Shown piece by piece: positions 7,461-15,719 of a stretch of 22,758 nucleotides of DNA; the stretch's first letter is position 1; each line of letters opens with the position of its first letter. The position numbers and the translations under genes were made by a program. This DNA comes from Nitrospirota bacterium (GTDB lineage Bacteria > Nitrospirota > CAKKRA01 > 9FT-COMBO-42-15): contig JACRON010000042.1 in the NCBI GenBank assembly GCA_016214425.1, positions 1 to 22,758 on the forward strand. Direction: 5' to 3'. The notes beneath the pieces are model-generated. The model saw only the letters and a list, made by a program, of their open reading frames with translations, was not told the DNA's origin and ran no database searches.

Positions 7461-8108
7461 TCACCTTGGTAGACCGTTATGCGCCTTGGCATCGGGCAGA
7501 ATTGCGGAAAAGACCTTTTCCGCCTTCATGCTGGCTCCAGCCTTGAATTCCATCTTGGGATTGTCCGTAAGCGGCACAAGCATCAGCTCGTTGTTAGAGC
7601 GAAAGCCGAGGAAAAAGAGATTTAATGAAGGAACCCTTACAAGGAAATAGGATGAGTAATCGAGTCCTGTCACTTTTGAGCTCTCCATCAGCGTACTTGA
7701 GACCAGTTTTACAAAGTTGAAACCACCGAATGACACGGCCTGCCAGCTTTCCTTAGTCTTAGAGAGGGTTATTGATGACCTCACCTGACCTTTTACAAGC
7801 ACAGGATAAATTACCTGGCTTGTTGCCGTTAACAATTCATCAGGTCTGCTGCCCGGCTCGTATTTTTTCAACTTGTCGAGCCGCACCATGAAGTCCTGTA
7901 TGGGGGCGCCGAGGGTTGCAGAGCGCACCTCTTCAGGAGATTCAAAACCCATCTGCCTGTAGTTCTCCTTTGTGACAAGCTGGCTGAAGGTCTCCAGAGA
8001 CCTTTGTGCCACGGGTTGTATCTCCTTAATAGGCACTTTTGTCTCCTGCGCGCTCGCCTGTGAGGCCATTAAAAATAGAGCAATAAGTAAGGATATCAAG
8101 ATTCGCAT
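7461..8108 (-). CDS. Periplasmic/secreted partner of the C39-like peptidase
   Basis: 215 aa. The signal peptide MRILISLLIALFLMASQASA has a typical AxA cleavage site before QETK. The mature protein is alpha/beta (PVAQRSLETFSQLVTKENYRQMGFESPEEV, then beta-rich PVLVKGQVRSSITLSKTKESWQAVSFGG). No catalytic motif or metal site is visible and I do not recognise the family. The ATG at 8108 is one base after the stop of the C39-like lipoprotein gene, with GGAGG in that gene's last codons, so the two are tightly coupled. A cognate inhibitor, chaperone or anchoring partner of the peptidase is the simplest guess from the arrangement (inference). Confidence 0.75.
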   Translation of the reverse strand: MRILISLLIALFLMASQASAQETKVPIKEIQPVAQRSLETFSQLVTKENYRQMGFESPEEVRSATLGAPIQDFMVRLDKLKKYEPGSRPDELLTATSQVIYPVLVKGQVRSSITLSKTKESWQAVSFGGFNFVKLVSSTLMESSKVTGLDYSSYFLVRVPSLNLFFLGFRSNNELMLVPLTDNPKMEFKAGASMKAEKVFSAILPDAKAHNGLPR

Positions 8109-8109
8109 C

Positions 8110-8616
8110 TTATTTACCTCCTGTGTATGTTACGTCATAGTAATCGTCCCAGTGCGTATGGTCCGTTGGGTCGGCGTTATAAAAGTCATAAGTGATTATA
8201 CGCTCGTCCCCGACGCACGGCGCCCACGGGTCCATAATAACTACATAGTTTGTCCCTGCCAATGTGAGATAGCCTTTGGCAACCATCATGTGCCCTCCAC
8301 CGCCCAGCCAACCCCATGAGAAGGCGAACGGCTTCTTCTTGCAGTAAGATTCGTTAGAAATCTGTTCCCTCAACTGGTCCCAGGTAAGCGGCGCACTGGT
8401 GCGGCCAAAACGATTATTTGCCTCAGTGCATTGCGAGACATTATGCCCAAGATAATCCATAACCATCTGCCCGCTTGCTGCCCAGCACCAATTCTGAGTT
8501 TCCTGAGGATGAAGCGTTACAGGCAGAGACCCGATCACGGCTGGCTTGCATGTACACCCCACCATGCCTATTAGAAAACTGGAAAACACTAAGAATAGCG
8601 ATAACCGCTTTAACAT
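8110..8616 (-). CDS. Papain/C39-like cysteine peptidase lipoprotein
   Basis: 168 aa. A signal peptide with a lipobox-like GMVGC (Cys21) precedes one compact domain. HPQETQNWCWAASGQMVMDY holds the nucleophile C44, GGGGHMMVAKGY the His (H109), and VVIMDPWAP the Asp (D129). The WCWAA start and C-H-D order are typical of papain-like peptidase_C39_2 / AvrRpt2-type domains, which here would act at the cell surface or in the periplasm. The size (about 145 aa mature) fits a minimal single-domain enzyme. The start has AAGGAG upstream. Its partner gene follows after one base. Substrate unknown: self-processing, maturation of neighbours or attack on foreign protein are all possible. Confidence 0.85.
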   Translation of the reverse strand: MLKRLSLFLVFSSFLIGMVGCTCKPAVIGSLPVTLHPQETQNWCWAASGQMVMDYLGHNVSQCTEANNRFGRTSAPLTWDQLREQISNESYCKKKPFAFSWGWLGGGGHMMVAKGYLTLAGTNYVVIMDPWAPCVGDERIITYDFYNADPTDHTHWDDYYDVTYTGGK

Positions 8617-8902
8617 ATTAATCTCCTTTCTATTTTGATTGACAATAGAATATAAAAGATGACAACAGTTCTATTTACCTGAATGTCCTTATTAACATTC
8701 TTTCCCTGCCTGCCATGACCGGCTAACTCGTTCATATCAGCACTATTTCAGATATACTCCTGTTTTGGGATGATATCGGTCACCAAGAGAAGTCATCCAA
8801 CTTCTCGTGATTCATACCTAAACACCCCCGTATCCACCCACTCTTTTTTAAGAATAGACCAGAAGTTTCGGCAAGGCATTTTAATCATATTCGTTATTTA
8901 AC
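8617..8902. other. 286-nt gap without a convincing gene
   Basis: Between the C13-like and C39-like genes I see a 7-bp hairpin (GAGAAGT 8787-8793 with ACTTCTC 8800-8806) and an 11-codon ORF through it on the minus strand, too short to support. A stretch near 8718-8745 resembles the leader of the next lipoprotein gene around 6490-6515 (TTCATATC core), which could be shared leader sequence. No clear promoter was identified. Confidence 0.4.
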
Positions 8903-9760
8903 TTATGGTTGCACTTTCTTAATATTCGTGGTTGCTGCAATACCATCTGGATCACCCATCTGGGGAGTCGATGTAGTCATAGTTGCTGAATTATATTGAT
9001 GAGCTTCTGATAATGAGACATACCCATTGCTGTCATAATCCGACCCAACGGCTGTACCACATGGAGTTATCATACGCAAGCCATTTGGTAAGGTGTAGTT
9101 AAATTCTGCATGTAAAATACCATCGCAGATGGATGGAGCGTCATAAGAGTTTTGAGCGCAGGTTGAAGAGGTGAGTGCCACAGTTTTATTACCCGCAGTA
9201 TTCATATTATCTACCATACCTCCCGAGTGACATGTCATAACGGCAACCGAACGCTTCTTATAATTTGACACATTATTAATATATGTGCTCAGTTCCGTAT
9301 CAGTAACTGTCTCTCCCGTATTACTGATAGACATAGAAAGATTACAAGAGCCTGGGCCAGATCCTCCCCCGTGGCCCATCCACCAGACATGAAGATAGTC
9401 GCGGTTCTTTACTTTGCCACTCAGTGTTGTGAATATAGATTGGATATTGGTCTTATTGACAGCCATATCTGTAATTGTATGACCAAACTGAGTGGTAGAA
9501 TTGTAGGCAGCATGTGCAGTAGCAAAATCAGTCCCATTTCCATAAAGGACATATATCTTGTCGTCTTTGAAGCCATTCTCCCTTAGCATCTTATACTGAA
9601 GGAAGAGGTCGTACCACCATTCAGAGTGGATAGCAACATCGTCACTGGTGACCTCATTTGTACTAATAAGAACAGCGTATTTTTGTGCACATCCAATAAT
9701 TGAGAAAACAAAAAATAAGCTAATTATAAACAGCGCAGAGTTTCTTAACCATGTAGACAT
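8903..9760 (-). CDS. Legumain/caspase-like (C13-type) cysteine peptidase lipoprotein
   Basis: 285 aa. A signal peptide with a lipobox (FSIIGC, Cys24) runs straight into QKYAVLISTNE, the first strand of a caspase-haemoglobinase fold. The clan CD dyad is visible: HVWWMGHGGG (H130) and VAVMTCHSGG (C177), spaced as in legumain-type C13 peptidases. SSTCAQNSYD follows in the position expected of the substrate-pocket region. Near the C-terminus, GSDYDSNGYVSLSEAH (D241, D243, N245, S249, E252) is an EF-hand-like Ca2+ loop. It is likely a surface or periplasmic endopeptidase; Asn or Asp specificity is a family expectation, not shown. The gene starts 32 nt after the C39-propeller gene with GGAGG before its ATG, so it belongs to that operon. 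Confidence 0.85.
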   Translation of the reverse strand: MSTWLRNSALFIISLFFVFSIIGCAQKYAVLISTNEVTSDDVAIHSEWWYDLFLQYKMLRENGFKDDKIYVLYGNGTDFATAHAAYNSTTQFGHTITDMAVNKTNIQSIFTTLSGKVKNRDYLHVWWMGHGGGSGPGSCNLSMSISNTGETVTDTELSTYINNVSNYKKRSVAVMTCHSGGMVDNMNTAGNKTVALTSSTCAQNSYDAPSICDGILHAEFNYTLPNGLRMITPCGTAVGSDYDSNGYVSLSEAHQYNSATMTTSTPQMGDPDGIAATTNIKKVQP

Positions 9761-9792
9761 AGCTATTCCTCCTTTTCAAAGGCTATAAAAAT

Positions 9793-11625
9793 CTATTTTT
9801 TCTCCACATTCCCTGGATAAACCCTGAAAGCTCTCTTTGATATCCTGTCCGCATACCATAGATATAGGCCATCGTATACCAATCCTGTAGGGTCTCTTTC
9901 CTCAATATCCTTGATAAATACTCGAGAGCGAAGCATCTCGTGTTCCTTTTCGAGAATCTTTCTTCTGTCAATTTTAGGTGGAAGTTTTTCTCCGTTATAA
10001 CAGATGCTCCATAAATATTCCCCATCTGATGCTATTCCACGAGGATTGCAGTCGGCAAAGATGCTCCTTACAATCCGGCCGTTTTCTGTGTCTATCTGGT
10101 TAAAGGAACTCGAAAAGCCAGCATAAATAGCAGTCCAGAGGTACTTCCCATCCCATGCAATCCCCTCAAAAGATTTGAAACCTTTTTCAGGAGGAATTTC
10201 CATTTTTATAGTTTTTACAACCTCGCCAGTATCAGGATTAACCGCATGAATGCTCTTTGTTTCTTCATCTGCTATCCATAATGCCTTCCCATCAAATGTT
10301 AAACCACTAGGTCTTTTTAGGACAACATTAAAGGAACGTATAACAGCACCTGAGTGGGAATCAAAACCGTTAAGTTTTTTTGCCTGCTCATCTATAGCCC
10401 ATAGATGTTTTCCATCCCATGTAATACCTTGAGGCTTCAAACCCGGCAATGGAATGGAAAAATCTTCACGGGGAATCTTTGTATATATTTTTCCTTGATG
10501 ATCCACACCGAGGACCTTTCTGTCCGCTGTTACCTTCCATATGGGGAAATAACGGCTAACTGTTTGCTCGCCGATAGGGAAGATTAATTCAGCATCAGCC
10601 TTCTTTGGTTTTTCCACGCCGAGATGTTTTAGGGCAATATTGATAGCCTCCTCTTTTGGCATATATGCAGCCGGTTTGAATGCCCCAACCTCCTGAAAGT
10701 TACCTGTATAGGCATTAATAATAATGGCTGCATGGGCAGACTTTTCTTCTACAGCATAGGGGATGATGTAGTAACCTCCATGACTCTTGTTCACGAGTAA
10801 TGGCGTTAAGGCACTGGTCTTTCTCAGAATCTTGTAGGGTTCCATTTCATAGAGCTTGTATTCCTCTATCCACTTTGCGGCATATTTCATGGCATCTTCT
10901 GGAGTTATAACTTTTCCAATTAAAACTTCAGCAGGTGAAATGGCTTTCCCTTTAATCTCAGGGGGCTCTATAACAGCTACATATTTACCTTGATAGCCGC
11001 TCCCGACTTTGGCTACGGGTTGAAATTCACTATACCACTGACTTCCTGAGACAAACCTCTCTACAGAAGGATCTCCTAAATTGACAGGGGATGGGTCGTT
11101 AAACCAGATAAATTGCAAATTGACGGATGTATTACCGGGCAATGTAGGGTCCTTATCAGTGATAATACCTCTGATAGCGACCCAGTGCTCACCATGCGAT
11201 GTGTAAGCATTGTGTGATAAGGTATTCAAAAGTCCGGCAGCGGGGTAGTTATTCTTGGTCATCCAATAGGCGACATCATACATAACTGCCTGAGGGTCAG
11301 TTTTAGCATGAACACTCCATGTGCCAGCAGGTGGACAAAGATGTTTCATCGCTTCTTTTAACCCCACAGGATCAGTATCCCACATAGCCTCAGTCTTGTA
11401 ACCCTGTACAGCCATCCAGATATCTTCTTGTAATTTCGTGCAGCTTCCTGCCGGGTATCCCTCCATTATCATCTGTCCAGTGGCAGGGCCACACCAGTTT
11501 AAGGCCTCCTCAGGATGGTCAGGCACAGTCAGCATCACACTATGTAATGGCTGGGCCTCCCCTGCAGTAATAAAGATTAAAGTACAAATCGCAGCAGCTA
11601 TCGCAAATAAATATTTATTTAGCAT
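9793..11625 (-). CDS. Secreted C39/papain-like peptidase fused to a beta-propeller
   Basis: 610 aa. A signal peptide (1-24, ending AGEA) is followed by a papain-like domain: EALNWCGPATGQMIM (C45), TSHGEHWVAIRG (H147) and IWFNDPSP (N176/D177). The middle (about 225-380) looks like PepSY-type repeats (PEDAMKYAAKWIEEY, KEEAINIALKHLG) that often act as protease inhibitory or propeptide-like modules. From about 390 to the end, five repeats of the form [WFSY]-D-G-x-x-L-W (for example WDGKHLW 403-409, FDGKALW 445-451) form a beta-propeller. The fusion suggests a peptidase with its own inhibitory segment and a binding platform. It lies 27 nt downstream of the second propeller gene and 32 nt upstream of the C13-like gene. 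The domain assignment of the middle part is tentative. Confidence 0.82.
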   Translation of the reverse strand: MLNKYLFAIAAAICTLIFITAGEAQPLHSVMLTVPDHPEEALNWCGPATGQMIMEGYPAGSCTKLQEDIWMAVQGYKTEAMWDTDPVGLKEAMKHLCPPAGTWSVHAKTDPQAVMYDVAYWMTKNNYPAAGLLNTLSHNAYTSHGEHWVAIRGIITDKDPTLPGNTSVNLQFIWFNDPSPVNLGDPSVERFVSGSQWYSEFQPVAKVGSGYQGKYVAVIEPPEIKGKAISPAEVLIGKVITPEDAMKYAAKWIEEYKLYEMEPYKILRKTSALTPLLVNKSHGGYYIIPYAVEEKSAHAAIIINAYTGNFQEVGAFKPAAYMPKEEAINIALKHLGVEKPKKADAELIFPIGEQTVSRYFPIWKVTADRKVLGVDHQGKIYTKIPREDFSIPLPGLKPQGITWDGKHLWAIDEQAKKLNGFDSHSGAVIRSFNVVLKRPSGLTFDGKALWIADEETKSIHAVNPDTGEVVKTIKMEIPPEKGFKSFEGIAWDGKYLWTAIYAGFSSSFNQIDTENGRIVRSIFADCNPRGIASDGEYLWSICYNGEKLPPKIDRRKILEKEHEMLRSRVFIKDIEERDPTGLVYDGLYLWYADRISKRAFRVYPGNVEKK

Positions 11626-11652
11626 TTCATTCCTCCTTATTTTGTTTCACTC

Positions 11653-13551
11653 CTATGGACATGGAAACCCACACGGACTACATCCGGAGGTAACTCCTGT
11701 GTTATTGATCGTTATTGACTTATGATAGTCACGGTAAAGAATGTAGTTGTAACCATCAATCGTCCTTTTCCATGCCCCGAGGTAAAATGTATGGGCACAA
11801 TTACAACTTGCACTCCACACTGTAGCTGGAACCTTTGTATTCGCAATGCCACTCCATAAGTAGGGACCTTCAGCATCCACATGTGCACTGTAAGAATCCG
11901 CAGCAATTGAGGCAGACTTATTGTCTCCCCAAAGGGCGCTTAATCCATAGCTTAGGAGGTGGTGATTAGGGTCATAGGCTGTAATCTTGAAATAATATTG
12001 ATTGTTACCTGTGGAAACGATGTCGCAAGGTTTAATTTCCTTATCTGGTGTTCCCTTTTGCCAAATGCTTAATATCTTTACATCCTGGGGTGTATTGTCT
12101 ATTCTGACTGTCAAACTATTCAAGCCTGCCGGCAATCCCGGAAGTGGTGCCCCCACAGTTGCTCCGGAATAAATATTTACCTTGAACGTATACAGACCGT
12201 TTTCCCCACTGGGCCACTGCATAAATAGAAATGGTGGATACCACCATGCAGCATTTAAAGGATATTCAGCGGGGATTGAATACCTTGTTGTTCCGGCAAC
12301 TGGCGCAACAGGAACCAGCTCGTATGTCATTGTTGTAGGATTCCATTTGTACATATTCCAGCTAAGGTTAAGGGGTACAAATGCCCCACCATCTTTAGAA
12401 ACAAGGACTTCATAATGCGTAGCTCCCAATGCCTTAAAATTATTCAGGTTGCCAAAAATATTAAGTGTGCCGCCAAAGGGTGAATGCTTTACCTGGAAGA
12501 AGTACCCTGGAGCAGTGGTTGCATATCCGTTAACAATGCTGGTGGCTGGGACATGACCCACACCCATAAAAACTGGTTGTGTCAAGTCCAACACGACCAT
12601 ATCAACTTTAACAATCTTGCTATCCGTCGTTACAAAAACGGGTGTTCCGCTACCGCTTACCACTATCCCTGAAGGTCGCCACGGCAAACCGGTTATCGCA
12701 TCATTTTTGGTCTTTGAAATTAGATCAACTCTTGAAACCCTATTGGCTGGGTCACGCTCAACTACATAAAGGGAATTCTGGCTATTATCCGTCCATGCTA
12801 AGAAAAATGGGGCAGTCAAACCTGTCACTACTGGGTTTGAATCTTTGACTCCAATAGTCAAATCTATTTTGGATATTCGTGCAGGTGCGTCCTGCTCAGT
12901 GACATAGGCATATTTTTTATCCTTTGTTATTGCAAGACCTACTGGATGGCCTAACTTGGTAGCGGGTGTTGTTCCATAGACTGGAGTTTTTGCCCCGGTA
13001 GTCAAATCAATACGCCTTAACCTCCCATCATCATATCCAACCACAAATGCTTGATTGTTTGCTGTGTCCAGGACGAGTTGCTGTGGAGCACCGAGATTGA
13101 AAGTAACCATGGTTTTTGCCCCCGTAGAAATATTCACCTTCCATAAGGCACCAGTGGTGCCTGGATCGTCTCTTGTAGTCACATAAGCAAAACCATGGGC
13201 CAAATCCAACTGCACATCTTCTGGGTGGGAAAAACCTGACGCAATTGTTGTGATTGTGGTGGAACATGCTGGAGTAGTGGGAGTCCCACACTGGGGTGGA
13301 AGGTTAATGCGTTTTAGGGTTCCATTCCCAGTGGGGTTATACTCCACAAAATAAAGTTGATTTTTTGACTCATCAATAGCAGCACCCACTGCTGCAGTTA
13401 ATCCAGAAACAATTTCAGGACATTTGCCCGGGATACTGCAGTCAACTGCGTAAGTGGAATCCACCTTTGCCAAAAGCAAAATCCCGCAAATCAGAAGCAA
13501 AAATATCCACCTTGTTCTGTTTAAGTATTTTTTTGATGCTATGTTTTCCAT
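11653..13551 (-). CDS. Secreted beta-propeller protein with C-terminal beta-sandwich region
   Basis: 632 aa. The N-terminus has a basic stretch and a hydrophobic core with likely cleavage after STYA (about residue 36). Residues about 40-325 hold repeated propeller-type units (for example AYVTTRDDPGTTGALWKVNI, AYVTEQDAPARISKIDL, LYVVERDPANRVSRVDL), an NHL/YVTN-like fold. After that come beta-rich, probably Ig- or jelly-roll-like segments, and a Cys-rich end (WSASCNCAH, SGCSPCGFPC). No catalytic motif is seen. It starts at an ATG with AAGGAGGG upstream, first of a tight three-gene set with the C39-propeller and C13-like genes. A binding or scaffold role for the peptidases is inferred. Confidence 0.75.
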   Translation of the reverse strand: MENIASKKYLNRTRWIFLLLICGILLLAKVDSTYAVDCSIPGKCPEIVSGLTAAVGAAIDESKNQLYFVEYNPTGNGTLKRINLPPQCGTPTTPACSTTITTIASGFSHPEDVQLDLAHGFAYVTTRDDPGTTGALWKVNISTGAKTMVTFNLGAPQQLVLDTANNQAFVVGYDDGRLRRIDLTTGAKTPVYGTTPATKLGHPVGLAITKDKKYAYVTEQDAPARISKIDLTIGVKDSNPVVTGLTAPFFLAWTDNSQNSLYVVERDPANRVSRVDLISKTKNDAITGLPWRPSGIVVSGSGTPVFVTTDSKIVKVDMVVLDLTQPVFMGVGHVPATSIVNGYATTAPGYFFQVKHSPFGGTLNIFGNLNNFKALGATHYEVLVSKDGGAFVPLNLSWNMYKWNPTTMTYELVPVAPVAGTTRYSIPAEYPLNAAWWYPPFLFMQWPSGENGLYTFKVNIYSGATVGAPLPGLPAGLNSLTVRIDNTPQDVKILSIWQKGTPDKEIKPCDIVSTGNNQYYFKITAYDPNHHLLSYGLSALWGDNKSASIAADSYSAHVDAEGPYLWSGIANTKVPATVWSASCNCAHTFYLGAWKRTIDGYNYILYRDYHKSITINNTGVTSGCSPCGFPCP

Positions 13552-13599
13552 AATGCCCTCCTTTGTGTATCTTAAATAATTTAATCCTTAAAACCCCTG

Positions 13600-13637
13600 C
13601 CTTTGAGCGGTAATTTCACAGTTGTCAAAAGATTCCA
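13600..13637. repeat. 38-bp copy of an internal piece of the concanavalin-like lipoprotein gene
   Basis: This stretch matches 6677-6714 at 37 of 38 positions, in the same orientation. At 6677 it encodes the peptide around WNLLTTAKLPLKG; here it lies in a 140-nt gap between two genes and is not part of a longer frame. It is either a relic of a lost paralogue or a gene-conversion/recombination patch. Confidence 0.8.
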
Positions 13638-13691
13638 GTCCGACTAATTTGCAACCATCTCAAGATAGCCAAGCAAGGCAATGCTTTAAGG

Positions 13692-14204
13692 CTACTTTAG
13701 CTTTTCTATAGAATCCCTCACTGCGGCCTTAACATCATCGCGGAGTGGGATTTTAAGTGAATCTTCAAGCGCCTTTTTAGCAGCTAATCCACCAATTGCA
13801 GAAAGTGCCTCTGCAGCGCGAATTTGGTAGAGTGCAATATAATTATCCATATATATTTTTACATATTCTTGTTCGCTCATTTTAATTGCTGACTCCGGAT
13901 GGGTTTCTCCATATTTTTTTAGTTCCTTGTAAGTTGTGATGAGATGGCGTCTACGGAGATCAAGGCTCTCTTTAGAAGGTCCCTCAGGTAGAATTTTGGA
14001 AAGACTTGGGACGGCAATTTCTCCAAGTTTTTTGACTGCTTCCAGTTCACCATCAACACATTCTTCACATTCCATCCAGTTAACAATTATATGTTGTGCC
14101 TCGGCTGTCTCTTTGAGTGTCAATTTTTCTTGTGAATGGCCAAGGCCGGGATAAATCCATGCTGCCAAAAAGTAAGTCAAAATGATAAAATATATAGTTT
14201 TCAT
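13692..14204 (-). CDS. Small exported helical (HEAT-like) protein
   Basis: 170 aa. A signal peptide (MKTIYFIILTYFLAAWIYPGLGHS) precedes an all-helical mature region. NWMECEECVDGELEAVKKLGEIAVPSLSKIL (C46, C49) and YQIRAAEALSAIGGLAAKKALEDSL look like HEAT/PBS-lyase-like repeats, in which pairs of helices form a binding surface. The CxxC could bind metal or form a disulphide. The ATG at 14204 has ACGGAGGAA upstream and lies 33 nt after the stop of the metzincin gene, so the two are co-transcribed. A protein-binding partner (adaptor or inhibitor) is inferred. Confidence 0.75.
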   Translation of the reverse strand: MKTIYFIILTYFLAAWIYPGLGHSQEKLTLKETAEAQHIIVNWMECEECVDGELEAVKKLGEIAVPSLSKILPEGPSKESLDLRRRHLITTYKELKKYGETHPESAIKMSEQEYVKIYMDNYIALYQIRAAEALSAIGGLAAKKALEDSLKIPLRDDVKAAVRDSIEKLK

Positions 14205-14237
14205 AGTTTCCTCCGTAAATAATTATGTTCTGCAACC

Positions 14238-15143
14238 CTACTCTGGTGTTACATCCAATGCCAGATCCGGACATGTATTATTGGTAGTTCCATCAGGACA
14301 ATTGCGGGTCGGTTCTGTGCGGATGCCATTTGCATTAAGTGTAGAACCAGGGTTTACATTACACCTGAAGCATTGTCCCTCTGTGATGCTGTTTCTTCCG
14401 GTTCCACCAGTAACCATAAGATTTGTATTTGGAATTCCAGCAATATTATTTGTATGCCCTAAGGAAAGTGCATGACCAAATTCATGGGCAAGAGATTCGT
14501 TATCTGCTGTTGCACCAATGATGATTGTGTTATTACCGCACCACCATCCCCTTGCGCCTGGATTATTCAAATAGTAGACATTCAATTGACCTGCAGTAAA
14601 ACCGATCTGATTTCTAAGATTAGCAGCCTGAGCACAATTTGCATTTAAAAGTGCTGCTGTGTCTGGATCTTGAGTTGAATTGTTGATTGCAATGGTCTGA
14701 AAGCCTATTCCACAGTTCATAGTATTATAAAGCTGGTTAGCACGTGCTATATCATTAACTGCTCGTGCCTGAGTGTTTGCAAAAGGTCCTTGCATTATCC
14801 AGAAAGTTGCCCGTTCCCGGAGGAGATCTGTTAAGTCTACAGTTAGAGTGTTTCCTGTGGAGTCCGTCCAAATATTGACAGGTGCGACCAACCGCATTGC
14901 ATTATCGTCAGAAAAAACAATCACCTCTGAATTGCAAGGCCCATTTGAAAGTACATTTCCAACATTAGAAGTATCAATGACTCTCCATATCTCATCATTT
15001 ACGCACCCAGAACTCCGCCGCCCATCAAGCAGGACTACAGTATTATCATTTCCAAGATTGTTAGCAACCCTGATACGGTCTACGCAGCCTAATAAAAGAA
15101 AGGAGATTATCACTGAAATTAATAAACAATATTTTTGTCTCAT
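14238..15143 (-). CDS. Metzincin-type zinc metalloprotease lipoprotein
   Basis: 301 aa. A signal peptide ends in a lipobox (FLLLGC, Cys20). After a beta-rich N-terminal region come two Cys-containing loops and then SLAHEFGHALSLGH: H220, E221, H224 and H230 form the HExxHxxxxxH zinc site of metzincins/matrixins. The usual Gly at position 8 of the motif is Ser227. NLMVTGG (M243) fits the Met-turn. Six Cys near the C-terminus (QCFRC, NCPDG, TCPD) suggest disulphides. The start has AAAAGGAG upstream. It is the first gene of the secreted cluster; its promoter should lie in 15144-15300 but I could not fix one. Ser at the Gly position is unusual but does not remove a zinc ligand. Confidence 0.85.
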   Translation of the reverse strand: MRQKYCLLISVIISFLLLGCVDRIRVANNLGNDNTVVLLDGRRSSGCVNDEIWRVIDTSNVGNVLSNGPCNSEVIVFSDDNAMRLVAPVNIWTDSTGNTLTVDLTDLLRERATFWIMQGPFANTQARAVNDIARANQLYNTMNCGIGFQTIAINNSTQDPDTAALLNANCAQAANLRNQIGFTAGQLNVYYLNNPGARGWWCGNNTIIIGATADNESLAHEFGHALSLGHTNNIAGIPNTNLMVTGGTGRNSITEGQCFRCNVNPGSTLNANGIRTEPTRNCPDGTTNNTCPDLALDVTPE

Positions 15144-15719
15144 ATCTTACTCCTTTTTATAATATTTTATAGCTATACTCTTCATATTAATTTGTTTATC
15201 CAGTTTATACTTAAAAGTAGATTTTTTCCACATCACCTTCTTTCCATGATAGAGTGGTGTCTCATAAATAGCCTTACACTTTTATAAAAGTCTTATATGA
15301 GTGCTTTAAAGACATATTTATATTTACAAAAGAATCTGCTAATCTTTTTATGCCATATTGCTGTTTGTAGAGGTTTTATTATCTGAAAATAAATTTTGCT
15401 TGAAACTGTTAATTTAATTTTGATGCGTATCTTTTATACAGCTTATTTCTTGATGAGACTAAATTAGATGGCGCTTCGGGTGCGCCATAAGACAAAATAG
15501 TAGAACAGATGTGAAACTAACTTAAGGTTACTGCATTAACCGTGCCAAGAGTTAGATTGGTTTGTAAATTACAAAACCAATTGATTTTTCAATAATATTT
15601 ATTACAATTTATATCAATTTGAATATAGGGAAATAGAGGTATGTTGTAAAATAACAACAGTAAAGTTCAATATTGTACCGACTGAATATCGGGAGGAGAA
15701 CCGAGAATTCACCACTTTT
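15144..15719. other. 576-nt AT-rich gap without a convincing gene
   Basis: This is the upstream region of the protease cluster. It contains small dyads: ATGGCGC/GCGCCAT (15468-15488) and a nearly perfect ATTGGTTTGTAA inverted repeat (15556-15581) followed by a T-rich run on the plus strand. A TATAAAAT box about 20 nt before the metzincin start region is a possible -10, with no clear -35. No RNA gene was recognised. Confidence 0.45.
15658..15678 (+). repeat. CAGTAAA-type short repeat, left copy
   Basis: CAGTAAAGTTCAATATTGTAC resembles the two copies at 16542-16596 (core CAGTAAAATCYAAAWTGT). It lies on the other side of the DUF5666-like gene in the same orientation. It could be a worn end of an IS21-type element, or a shared binding site. 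Confidence 0.3.

Noticed and set aside
8787..8806. Hairpin after the C13-like gene as a terminator
   Set aside because: The stem is only 7 bp and lacks a T-tract on the minus strand.
14182..14475. Plus-strand ORF of 97 aa opposite the metzincin gene
   Set aside because: It is antisense to a gene with a clear signal peptide and zinc motif and has no start signals.
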